DNA of 64,000 nt from Georgenia muralis (GTDB lineage Bacteria; Actinomycetota; Actinomycetes; Actinomycetales; Actinomycetaceae), in NCBI RefSeq assembly GCF_003814705.1, contig NZ_RKRA01000001.1, positions 248,001-312,000 of the forward strand, read 5' to 3'. Positions within the stretch are counted from its first letter, which is position 1. Every line of letters starts with the position of its first letter. This document shows positions 48,602-56,378 of the stretch, in pieces. A program made the position numbers and the translations under genes. The notes under the pieces were generated by a model that saw only the letters and a program-made list of their open reading frames with translations, had not been told where the DNA came from and searched no databases.

Positions 48602-48999
48602 TTTTTCCCGTCCGTCCCGGAAGGGGCGACGCGGCGCGAGCGAGGCCCCGGGGGCCCGACCCGGGCCCGGCACAACGCCTCGTTGATCTCCACGTAGTCC
48701 TCCACCAGCGCCGCGAACTCGGCGTAGTGGTCCAGCTCGGCGCGGACCTGGTCGATCTGGTCGACCGGGACGTACTGCCCGCGCGAACCCTCGCCCTTGA
48801 CCGTACGGGTCCACAACCCGCGCGGCCCGTGGCCCTGCTCGCCCGGGCGGGCGCACCGGCACGTCGCCCGCCCGCACCTGCGGTAACCGACCTGCAACGA
48901 CCCGCGCCGGAACGCCGGCACCGCGGCGATCCGGTCCAGAACCAACGAGCGCAGCTCGGCGAGCTCCCGCTCGCTCTTCCTCGAGTAGTCCTTGCCCAT
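48574..48999 (-). CDS. IS-encoded DUF6788-like N-terminal protein (orfA)
   Basis: A 141-codon frame encoding a small protein with KSERELAELRSLVLDRIAA, then RRCGRATCRCARPGEQGHGP, a likely zinc-binding Cys cluster, and YVEINEALCRARVG. It is the N-terminal part of the transposase fusion; alone it ends shortly after GTDGKKGGSATPKS. ATG 48999 follows a G5 run. Codons 132-133 are AAA AAA on the slip site, after which the ribosome can pass to orfB in the -1 frame. Confidence 0.78.
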   Translation of the reverse strand: MGKDYSRKSERELAELRSLVLDRIAAVPAFRRGSLQVGYRRCGRATCRCARPGEQGHGPRGLWTRTVKGEGSRGQYVPVDQIDQVRAELDHYAEFAALVEDYVEINEALCRARVGPPGPRSRRVAPSGTDGKKGGSATPKS

Positions 49000-49011
49000 C
49001 ACTACCCCCTG

Positions 49012-49040
49012 ATGCTGATTATGTGACCCACAATCAGCAT
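49012..49040. repeat. Inverted repeat upstream of the transposase
   Basis: A perfect 9-bp inverted repeat, ATGCTGATT at 49012-49020 and AATCAGCAT at 49032-49040, with 11 bases between. It is A+T-richer than its surroundings and lies 13 bases before the orfA start. It may be a transposase-binding or promoter site. Confidence 0.55.
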
Positions 49041-49064
49041 ATGGAGCCACCAGCACAAACACCC

Positions 49065-50135
49065 TCAACGACACGGCCACGACTCACACCCCGACGTCGA
49101 CGCACGGACGACGAGCTCGACGGGCAGCACGAGGTGGTCGACCCCGCGCGCGTCCGGGATGCCGTCGCCGTCGACCACCCGGTCGGGCCGGATGCGTGCG
49201 AGCAGGAGCCGGACCATGGCACGGCCCTGGAGGACGGTCCGCTGCCGGACGGTCGTGAGCGGCGGCGACGAGAAGGCGGCGACCTCGATGTCGTCGAACC
49301 CGACCAGGGCCACGTCGTCGGGCACGCGCCGTCCCGCGTCGTGCAGCGCCTTGAGTGCGCCCAGCGCGGTGAGGTCCGACGCCGCGAACAGGGCGTCGAG
49401 GTGCGGCGCCCTCGCGAGAAGGCGTGCCGTGGCGGCCTCGCCACCGGCCTGGCTGAAGTCACCGGGTTCGACCAGGCCGGGGTCGAACGCCGGGCCGAGC
49501 CCGTCACGGAAACCGTCGAGCCGGTCGAGCCCGGCGGTCATGTCCTGAGGTCCGGCCACCGTGCCGATCACGGTGCGCCCGAGCCCGCGCAGGTGCTCGG
49601 CCGCCATGCGGGCCCCACCGACGTTGTCGTTGTCCACGTACGGCACCGAGACACCCGGCTGCATCGGACGGCCACCGATCACCAGGGGGACGGCCGCCGC
49701 CTGGAGCGCGGGAGGCAGCGGGTCGACGCTCTCGTGCTCGGAGATCATCAGGACGCCGTCGACCGCTCCCGACGTCAGGTACCGGGAGACGCGCCGGATC
49801 TCCTCCGGGGACTGGGTCATCATGATGACCAGCTGCAGCCCCGCGGCGCCCGCCTCCATCGTGACCCCTCGGACGATGCCGCTGAAGAACGGGTCACCGA
49901 ACACCCGCACGTCCGGCTCGGAGGCGACGAGGGCGATGGTGTCCGTGCGCCGGGTGACGAGGGTTCGCGCCGCGAGGTTGGGCTGGTAGCCCAGCACCCT
50001 GATGGACTCCTCGACGCGGCGCCGGAGCTCGGGCGCCACGGTGGGGACGTCGTTGACGACCCGCGAGACCGTCGCGCGAGAGACGCCGGCGTGCGCGGCC
50101 ACCTGCTCGAGGCCGGCGCGACCGCTGGGGGGCAT
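49065..50135 (-). CDS. LacI-family transcriptional regulator
   Basis: A 356-residue repressor. The N-terminal helix-turn-helix is LEQVAAHAGVSRATVSRVVN, followed by the hinge, and a periplasmic-binding-type effector domain (TIALVASEPDVRVFGDPFFS, VLMISEHESVDPLPPALQAA, VGFDDIEVAAFSSPPLTTV). ATG 50135 is preferred, with GGGGAG upstream. The C-terminus runs a few residues past the usual end, and its stop (49065-49067) lies within the IS terminal repeat. It is divergent from the GH16 glucanase gene, and two perfect palindromes between them are its likely operators. The inducer is probably a beta-glucan sugar (inference). Confidence 0.9.
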   Translation of the reverse strand: MPPSGRAGLEQVAAHAGVSRATVSRVVNDVPTVAPELRRRVEESIRVLGYQPNLAARTLVTRRTDTIALVASEPDVRVFGDPFFSGIVRGVTMEAGAAGLQLVIMMTQSPEEIRRVSRYLTSGAVDGVLMISEHESVDPLPPALQAAAVPLVIGGRPMQPGVSVPYVDNDNVGGARMAAEHLRGLGRTVIGTVAGPQDMTAGLDRLDGFRDGLGPAFDPGLVEPGDFSQAGGEAATARLLARAPHLDALFAASDLTALGALKALHDAGRRVPDDVALVGFDDIEVAAFSSPPLTTVRQRTVLQGRAMVRLLLARIRPDRVVDGDGIPDARGVDHLVLPVELVVRASTSGCESWPCR

Positions 50136-50257
50136 GGGCCTGATCTCCCCTCGGGGGACGTGCCGCATACGGCCGGATCACCCGAATCCTACGGGTGGAC
50201 CCGGCCGGTCGACGCCGCCCTTGTGACGGAACCCACCCCCGTGCCATGCTCACTCCC

Positions 50258-50273
50258 GAGAGAGCGCTCTCTC
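50258..50273. promoter_or_regulatory. LacI-type operator 1 (perfect 16-bp palindrome)
   Basis: GAGAGAGCGCTCTCTC, a perfect palindrome with the central CG typical of LacI-family sites. It lies 122 bases from the lacI start and 203 before the glucanase start. Confidence 0.8.
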
Positions 50274-50322
50274 ACTGCCTGACCCCCCACCACTCGGCAC
50301 CGTCCCGAAGCGCGCTCAGCGA

Positions 50323-50336
50323 TGAGAGCGCTCTCA
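50323..50336. promoter_or_regulatory. LacI-type operator 2 (perfect 14-bp palindrome)
   Basis: TGAGAGCGCTCTCA, perfect, sharing the core GAGAGCGCTCTC with operator 1. It resembles the CebR-box of Actinobacteria (TGGGAGCGCTCCCA). The two centres are 64 bp apart, about six helical turns. Confidence 0.82.
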
Positions 50337-50476
50337 CACGGACGTGGCCGCCCGTACGTCGTCGGCCCACGGGCGGGTCGCCGACGGACGGGCGCCCGGG
50401 ACGACCCACCAGTCCTGGGCCGGCCGTGGGACGTCCGGCACCGCACACGAAGGACCCCATCGAGAGGACCCATGCC

Positions 50477-53400
50477 ATGACCGCTTCGACACATCCCCCG
50501 TCACGCCTGCGGCGAGGGGCCGCGCTGGCCACCGCGGCCGCACTCTCCCTCACGGCGGTCGGCGTGGCCGGCGCCGCGGGCGCCGAGCCGCCCGTGCTCG
50601 TCGTGGAGGACTTCGAGTCCCTGCCGGCCGGCACCGACCCGGACGGCGTCCCGGTCGGGTTCACCACGTTCCAGGGCGCCGGCAGCACGGTCACGATCGA
50701 CACCGCCGCGCCGCCCGCGCCCACCGACGGTGTCGACGGTCAGGCGCTCCGGATGGACGTCGACGTGACCTCCTACGCCGGTGTCGTCGACGCGTTCCCG
50801 AACGAGGCGGTGAACCGGTGGGTCCCGCAGGACTGGAGCGCCTACAAGGGCTTCACCATGTGGCTCCGCGGCCTCGGGACCGGGAACACGCTGTTCGTCG
50901 ACCTGCTCGAGAACCGCAACCCGGGCTCGACGAGCGACGACGCCGAGCGGTGGTCGGTGGACGTCGTGGACGACTTCACCGGCTGGCGCGAGATCTCGAT
51001 CCCCTTCGCCGAGCTCACCCGCAAGGGCGTCGGCAACAACGCGCCGGACGACGGCTTCGAGGGCACCGAGGTGCACGGGTGGGCCCTCGGCGCCCTCGGC
51101 ACCGGCGGAGCGCGCACCTACTGGGTGGACAACGTCGGCGTCTACGGCGTGGCGGAGGTCCCGGACCTCGCCGTGGGCCTCGCCGCCCGGAACGTCGACG
51201 TCCCCGAGGGAACGACCGGTGAGGTCACGGTCAGGCTCAACCGGACGATGAGGGAGGAGGACCCGGACCAGGTCACGGTGGGCTACGCGGTCGAGCCGGG
51301 CACCGCGCAGGCGGGTCGGGACTACACGCCCGTCACCGGCACCCTCACCTTCACCAAGGACGGGCCGCGCGAGCTCACCTTCCCCCTCGAGACGGTCGAC
51401 AACGGCAAGGACGACGGCGACCGACGCGTCATCCTGCGCCTCTCCGACCCGGTCGGCGCCGCGGCGGGCATCATGCAGGCGGCCGGCACGATCCTCGACG
51501 ACGAGCCGTACGACCCCCTGCTCCTGGACGACTTCGAGCGCGCACCCGACCTGTGGGACGGCAGCGACGCCGTGACCCTGGACAACCCCGAGATCGCCTC
51601 CGCGGACCCGGACGCGGTACCCGGTCAGGGCGCGCAGGAGCGTGTCCTCGCGGCGACCGTCGGCGGGCCGGTCGGCGTCGACGTCGAGGTGGAGGGGCAG
51701 CTGTGCAACGCCGGCAACGGCGTCGTCACCGTGAGCGTGCTCAGCACCCCCGACTTCGACGCCACGAGCGTGGACCACACCACGGTCACCCTCGGGGACG
51801 CGCACGAGACGCACGTCGACCCCACGGGCCAGCCGCGGCGCCACGAGGCGGACACCGACGGCGACGGGCGGACGGACCTCGTGCTCCACGTCCGCGCCAA
51901 GGAGACCGGCCTGGCGTGCGACGACCAGGCGCTCCCCCTGGCCGGTGAGACCTTCGACGGCCGGGCGATCACGAACCTGCCCGCCCAGGAGCGCTTCGGC
52001 CGCGACTTCGCGCTGGGTCAGGACTGGTCCGAGACCGAAGGGATGTCGTTCTGGTACCGCGGGCAGGGGAGCGGCGACGAGATCGGCGTCGAGGTCCTCG
52101 ACAACCGTGCCCCCGACCCGGGCCCGCAGGGGTGGGACCTCGTCTGGTCGGACGAGTTCGACGAGGCGGCCGGCACCCGACCGAACCCCGACAACTGGGG
52201 CTACGAGCTCGGTGACGGCACCGTCAACGGCATCCCCGGCTGGGGCAACAGCGAGCTGCAGTACTACACGGACAGCCCGGACAACGCCGCCACCGACGGC
52301 GAGGGCAACCTCGTCATCACCGCGCGCGAGGCGGACGGCGAGCAGTGCTACTACGGCGAGTGCGAGCACACCTCGGCGCGCCTGCTGTCCAAGCACAAGG
52401 CCGAGTTCGCGTACGGCCGCATCGAGGCCCGCATCCAGGTGCCGGACGGCGGCGCCGGCCTGTGGCCGGCCTTCTGGAGCCTCGGCACGGACATCGACCA
52501 GGTCGGCTGGCCCCAGACCGGTGAGATCGACTTCATGGAGTACGTCAGCCGCATCCCCGGCGAGGTCTTCGGCACCGTCCACGGCCCCGGCTACTCCGGC
52601 GGCGAGGCCTACGGGGACATCGTGACCGTCGAGGGCGGCGTGCCCGGGGAGTTCCGCACCACCACCGTCGTGTGGGGACCCGACCGCATCGAGTGGTACC
52701 TGGACGGCGAGCGCTACCACACGGCCACCCCGGCCGACGTGGCACCGGACGAGTGGGTGTTCAACGACCCGGTCTTCCTGCTCCTCAACATGGCGGTCGG
52801 CGGGAGCTTCGGCGGCGTCGTCGACCCGGCCACGACCTTCCCCCAGGAGATGAAGGTGGACTACGTCCGGGTCTTCCAGGGTCCGGACACGGCCGAGCGT
52901 TTCGAGGCCTCCTTCGTCGACGACTCCACGGGCTGGCGAGAGGTCTCGCTCCCCTTCACCGACTTCGAGCGCAGCGCGGACCAGCCTGCGGGTGCCCCGG
53001 ACGACGGGTTCGGTCTCGACGAGGTCTGGGGCTACGGGTTCGGCGTCCCGAGCGGGTCCGGGACCGTGCTGCTCGACCAGGTGCGCCTGAGCGACACCAC
53101 CGCGCCGCAGGTGAGCATCACGGACGACGTCACGGCCGAGACCGCGAACGGTGACGTGACCTTCACCTTCGCCTTCTCGGAGGACGTGGGCACCAGCTTC
53201 ACCGCCTCCGACGTCGTCCTGACCGGCGGCACGAAGGGGGCGTTCACCCGGGTCGACGCGACGCACGCCACACTCGTGGCACGTCCGCCGGCCGACAGCA
53301 CCGGGACCCTCGAGGTCGCGGTCGCCGCGGGGGCCTTCAGCGACCTCGCCGGCAACGCGAACACCGCCGGCGCGAGCGCCCGGCAGGCCTACGACACCCC

Positions 53401-54028
53401 GCCCGCCCCGTCCGGCGGCGTCGTCATCACCTTCGACGAGGAGCCGGCGCCGGGGCTGACCGGCTTCGGTGGCGCCGCCGGCGCCGTCGTCGCGGACCCG
53501 ACCGACGCCGGCAACCAGGTCGCGCAGATCGTCAGGTCGGCTCCGTCGGAGCTCTGGGCGGGCGTCACGGTCTCGACCGGACCCGGGCTCACCGTCCCGG
53601 CCATCCCGTTCGACGTCGCGACCACGATGACCGCGCGGGTGTGGTCACCCGAGGCGGGCGTCCCGGTCCGCCTCAAGGTGGAGGACGCCACGGACGGCGC
53701 CGTCTCGGTCGAGACCGAGGCCACCACGACGACGGCCGGCGCCTGGGAGACCCTGACGTTCGACCTCGCCGAGCACGTGCCGGGCACCGCCGCGCTCGAC
53801 CCGGCGGCGACCTACGACAAGGTCTCGGTGTTCTTCGACTTCGGGACCGCGTACTCGGCCGAGGACGCCGCCGCGACCTTCTACCTCGACGACCTGGGGT
53901 ACCCGGTCGCGCCCGGGCTGGTCATCTCGTTCGACCCGGCGCCGACCTGCTCGGCTTCGGCGGTGCCGAGGACTCCACGGTCGCCACCGACCCGACCGAC
54001 CCCGCCAACGAGGTGCTGCGGGTCGTGA
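50477..54028 (+). CDS. Secreted GH16 beta-glucanase with multiple modules (frame broken at 3' end)
   Basis: A 1183-residue exported enzyme. Signal peptide at residues 1-36 (RLRRGAALATAAALSLTAVG). Then a CBM-like jelly roll (about 40-220), a Calx-beta domain (about 225-345), a second, interrupted jelly roll (about 348-870) that contains a DGDGRTDLVLHVR module and the GH16 domain (about 553-801), an Ig-like domain (about 874-975) and a C-terminal glucan-binding-like repeat (about 979-1145). The catalytic motif is EIDFME, residues 683-688, with nucleophile E683 and acid/base E688. GH16 enzymes of this type cut laminarin or other beta-1,3-glucans. The frame ends early at 54028 because of a one-base loss near 53943. 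The regulator is the divergent LacI protein. Confidence 0.88.
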   Translation: MTASTHPPSRLRRGAALATAAALSLTAVGVAGAAGAEPPVLVVEDFESLPAGTDPDGVPVGFTTFQGAGSTVTIDTAAPPAPTDGVDGQALRMDVDVTSYAGVVDAFPNEAVNRWVPQDWSAYKGFTMWLRGLGTGNTLFVDLLENRNPGSTSDDAERWSVDVVDDFTGWREISIPFAELTRKGVGNNAPDDGFEGTEVHGWALGALGTGGARTYWVDNVGVYGVAEVPDLAVGLAARNVDVPEGTTGEVTVRLNRTMREEDPDQVTVGYAVEPGTAQAGRDYTPVTGTLTFTKDGPRELTFPLETVDNGKDDGDRRVILRLSDPVGAAAGIMQAAGTILDDEPYDPLLLDDFERAPDLWDGSDAVTLDNPEIASADPDAVPGQGAQERVLAATVGGPVGVDVEVEGQLCNAGNGVVTVSVLSTPDFDATSVDHTTVTLGDAHETHVDPTGQPRRHEADTDGDGRTDLVLHVRAKETGLACDDQALPLAGETFDGRAITNLPAQERFGRDFALGQDWSETEGMSFWYRGQGSGDEIGVEVLDNRAPDPGPQGWDLVWSDEFDEAAGTRPNPDNWGYELGDGTVNGIPGWGNSELQYYTDSPDNAATDGEGNLVITAREADGEQCYYGECEHTSARLLSKHKAEFAYGRIEARIQVPDGGAGLWPAFWSLGTDIDQVGWPQTGEIDFMEYVSRIPGEVFGTVHGPGYSGGEAYGDIVTVEGGVPGEFRTTTVVWGPDRIEWYLDGERYHTATPADVAPDEWVFNDPVFLLLNMAVGGSFGGVVDPATTFPQEMKVDYVRVFQGPDTAERFEASFVDDSTGWREVSLPFTDFERSADQPAGAPDDGFGLDEVWGYGFGVPSGSGTVLLDQVRLSDTTAPQVSITDDVTAETANGDVTFTFAFSEDVGTSFTASDVVLTGGTKGAFTRVDATHATLVARPPADSTGTLEVAVAAGAFSDLAGNANTAGASARQAYDTPPAPSGGVVITFDEEPAPGLTGFGGAAGAVVADPTDAGNQVAQIVRSAPSELWAGVTVSTGPGLTVPAIPFDVATTMTARVWSPEAGVPVRLKVEDATDGAVSVETEATTTTAGAWETLTFDLAEHVPGTAALDPAATYDKVSVFFDFGTAYSAEDAAATFYLDDLGYPVAPGLVISFDPAPTCSASAVPRTPRSPPTRPTPPTRCCGS

Positions 54029-54381
54029 AGAACCCGCCCGAGGTGTGGGCGGGCACGATCGTGGCGACCGAGGACGACCTGCGGGTCCCGGTGATCCCGT
54101 TCACCGACGCGGACACGACGATCACCGTGCGGGTGTGGTCGCCCGAGGCGGGCGTCCCCGTCCGCCTCAAGGTCGAGGGCACCGACCCCGCCGTCAACGT
54201 CGAGACGGAGGCCACCACCACTGTCGCCGGCGCCTGGGAGACCCTGACGTTCGACTTCACGAACGCCGTCGCGACGCCGCTGGACCCGGCCGCCGAGTAC
54301 GACCGGGTGGTCATCTTCTTCGACTTCGGGACCGTGGGGTCGGGGACGACCTACTACGCGGACGACATCACCTTCCCCTAG
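53943..54381 (+). pseudogene. Out-of-frame second C-terminal repeat of the GH16 glucanase
   Basis: From about 53943 the next frame continues the glucanase as DLLGFGGAEDSTVATDPTDP and on to YYADDITFP and the stop at 54379-54381. It is a second copy of the module at 53416-53910: both contain WSPEAGVPVRLKVE and AGAWETLTFD. Adding one G (GCGCC to GCGCCG before GACCTG) restores one reading frame through both copies. So the ancestral protein was about 118 residues longer than the truncated one. Confidence 0.8.
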
Positions 54382-54391
54382 CGGGGAGGCG

Positions 54392-55387
54392 TCACCGTCC
54401 CGGGAGGGGGTCGGGGCGGGCAGTGCGGTGACGTGCCGCACTGCCCGCCCCGCCCAGCCCGGCCGGCGCATCCGGCGGGGCCGACGGGTCGGAGCCGCCC
54501 GGCGCACCGTCACCGACCGCCCGCCGCGCCCGGACGGGCCCGACCGGCGGCCGGACCCCGGTGGGCTCCGCCGCGATGCCCGCCAGCCGGCCCGCGAGCG
54601 CCATGGCGTCGAACGGGGCCCGGACCTTGACGTCGTTGTCGAAGTACACGACGACGTCGCGGCCGTCGGCGTGCCACCGTCGGACCCGGTCCGCCCACCG
54701 GTCCAGCGCGGCGTCGTCGTACCCGCTGACGTAGAGCTCCTCGTCGCCGTGCAGACGGACGTAGACGAGGTCGGCGGTGACCTCCTCGAGCAGCGGCCAC
54801 CGTCCGGCGGTGTCCGCGACGACGAGCGCGACACCCCGCTCGCGCAGCAGCCGGGTGAAGTCGGGGTCCCGGTAGCTCTCGTGCCGCACCTCCATGGCGT
54901 GGCGGAGCAGCCGGTCGGCCGGGGCCTCCGTCAGGGGGTCCTTCACCCGGGCGTCGTGCCCGCGGGCCAGCGCCGCCGCGGCCGCCGTCGTCGTCGGGAG
55001 CTGGTCGAGGAACCGCTCCACGCGGCCGGCGTCGAAAGGCAGCTGGGGCGGCAGCTGCCACAGGACCGGGCCCAGCTTCTCCCCCAGGGCGAGGACCCCC
55101 GAGGCGAAGAAGTTCGCCAGTGCCCCCGCCACGTCGTCGAGCTTCTTCATGTGGGTGATGAACCGGCCGCCCTTGACCGCGAAGACGAAGTCCGACGGGG
55201 TCTGCGCCGACCACGCCCGGTAGCTCGACGGCGACTGGAGGGAGTAGAACGACCCGTTGATCTCCACCGTGGACAGGCGGCTGGCGACGTGCTCCAGCTC
55301 CCGGCGCTGGGCCAGACCGGGCGGGTAGAAGGTGCCCCGCCACGGCGCGTACCGCCAGCCCGAGATGCCGACGTGGACGGTGGCCAT
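54392..55387 (-). CDS. DUF72 domain protein
   Basis: A 331-residue cytoplasmic protein of the DUF72 TIM-barrel family (VHVGISGWRYAPWRGTFYP, SRLSTVEINGSFYSLQSPSS, ITHMKKLDDVAGALANFF, LVYVRLHGDEELYVSGY, VVVYFDNDVKVRAPFDAMAL). The catalytic role is unknown. The fold ends near residue 265; the last 60 residues are low-complexity Gly/Pro/Ala and overlap a strong hairpin, suggesting the natural stop was lost. ATG 55387 is the start; earlier ones read through unlike sequence. Confidence 0.85.
   Translation of the reverse strand: MATVHVGISGWRYAPWRGTFYPPGLAQRRELEHVASRLSTVEINGSFYSLQSPSSYRAWSAQTPSDFVFAVKGGRFITHMKKLDDVAGALANFFASGVLALGEKLGPVLWQLPPQLPFDAGRVERFLDQLPTTTAAAAALARGHDARVKDPLTEAPADRLLRHAMEVRHESYRDPDFTRLLRERGVALVVADTAGRWPLLEEVTADLVYVRLHGDEELYVSGYDDAALDRWADRVRRWHADGRDVVVYFDNDVKVRAPFDAMALAGRLAGIAAEPTGVRPPVGPVRARRAVGDGAPGGSDPSAPPDAPAGLGGAGSAARHRTARPDPLPGR
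54413..54451. terminator. Terminator-like hairpin between GH16 and DUF72 genes, inside the DUF72 tail
   Basis: A 16-bp perfect stem (54413-54428 with 54436-54451) and 7-base loop, 31 bases after the restored glucanase stop. It lies within the last codons of the convergent gene as drawn. Confidence 0.6.
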
Positions 55388-55487
55388 GGCCCGACCATAG
55401 ATCGGGGTGGCCGGTGCGGCGAGCGGGTGCAGTGCGACGGCCGGGACCACGCAACGACCGGCGGGCACGGCGGGGCCGGACGGGGCC

Positions 55488-55518
55488 GGGGCCCGTCGCC
55501 GGCGGGCGACGGGGCCCC
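55488..55518 (-). terminator. Terminator after hpf
   Basis: Arms 55488-55500 and 55505-55518 (GGGGCCCGTCGCC) pair with one bulged base and a 4-base loop, starting about 35 bases past the hpf stop on the minus strand. Confidence 0.55.
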
Positions 55519-55552
55519 GGGGTCGGGACTGGTCAGGGGTGGGACCCGACGG

Positions 55553-56212
55553 TCAGGCGGGCCGCCCGGCGGGGTCGAGGACGTGGTTCGACGCCGTCAC
55601 GACCGTGTCGAGGCGGATCACGCCGTAGGTCCAGCCGTGGCGGTGGTAGACGGCGCACGGCTGGCCGGTCTCCTCGTCGATGAAGAGGTAGAACGGGTGC
55701 CCGACGAGCTCCATCTCGTACAGGGCCTGGTCGACCGTCATCGGGGTGGCCTCGTGCAGCTTCTGGCGCACGATCACCGGGGAGTCGCCCAGCTGGGCCT
55801 CGACGCTCTCCCCCGGCCTCGTCGGTGGCTGGGGCCGCTCCTCCTGCTCGACCTCGGGCTCCTGCTCGACGCTGGGAACCTGCCCGGGCGGCGGGGGCGA
55901 GTAGCGGTGGTGGTCCTTGCGGCGGTCACGGACCCGGCGAAGCCGCTCGACGAGCTTGCCGACGGCGAGGTCCAGCGCACCGTACCGGTCGGAGGCACTG
56001 GCCTCGGCACGGATCACGGGCCCCTTGTCGCGCACGGTGATCTCGATCTTCTCGGCCTGGTCGCTCTGGCGCGGGTTGCGCTCGTGGGTGAGCTCGACGT
56101 CCACGCGCTGCGCCCGGGGGGCCAGCTGCTCGATCTTCCCGAGCTTCTCCTCGACCTGCTCGCGGAAGCGGTCGGCGATCTCGGTGTTGCGGCCCTTGAC
56201 GACGATCTCCAT
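55553..56212 (-). CDS. hpf: Ribosome hibernation-promoting factor, long form
   Basis: A 219-residue protein. The N-terminal S30AE domain (MEIVVKGRNTEIADRFREQV to about residue 105) blocks the 30S decoding site; a Pro/Glu-rich linker follows; the C-terminal domain (about 150-215, with EMELVGHPFYLFIDEETGQP and VYHRHGWTYGVIRL) joins ribosomes into 100S dimers. The ATG at 56212 has GGAGG five bases upstream; ATG 56224 is the alternative. The neighbourhood comF-lpqB-mtrBA is the usual one. Confidence 0.94.
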   Translation of the reverse strand: MEIVVKGRNTEIADRFREQVEEKLGKIEQLAPRAQRVDVELTHERNPRQSDQAEKIEITVRDKGPVIRAEASASDRYGALDLAVGKLVERLRRVRDRRKDHHRYSPPPPGQVPSVEQEPEVEQEERPQPPTRPGESVEAQLGDSPVIVRQKLHEATPMTVDQALYEMELVGHPFYLFIDEETGQPCAVYHRHGWTYGVIRLDTVVTASNHVLDPAGRPA

Positions 56213-56378
56213 GGTGACCTCCATAGGTGGGGGCTCTTCCGGCCCCGGACGTGACGATCTCGCGCCGGTTGGTTCACGGGCGAGCGAGGGGGGTGCGGAC
56301 CACCTCCTCCCGGCCCTGGCCGGGTCGCGCTTCCCTGCGCGGCGCCTGCGGCCTCGGGCTGTGCTCCATGCACCAACG

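Larger units (their letters stand above)
47174..49070 (-). mobile_element. ISKra4-family insertion sequence
   Basis: About 1.9 kb with a two-frame transposase (orfA 48574-48999, orfB 47189-48601). Imperfect terminal repeats are visible: 47174-47189 (CGTCGAGGGTGTGCGT) against the complement of 49055-49070, 13 of 16 matching. The exact ends could be a few bases off. No target-site duplication was found. The left end is just before the glycosylase gene; the right end holds the stop codon of the lacI-type gene. Confidence 0.75.

Noticed and set aside
47160-49085. Target-site duplication flanking the IS element
   Set aside because: Short similar bases (ACGAC) occur near both ends but are not adjacent to either candidate boundary.
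50221-50250. A -35/-10 pair (TTGTGA, CATGCT) before the glucanase
   Set aside because: Only weak similarity; not reported as a promoter.
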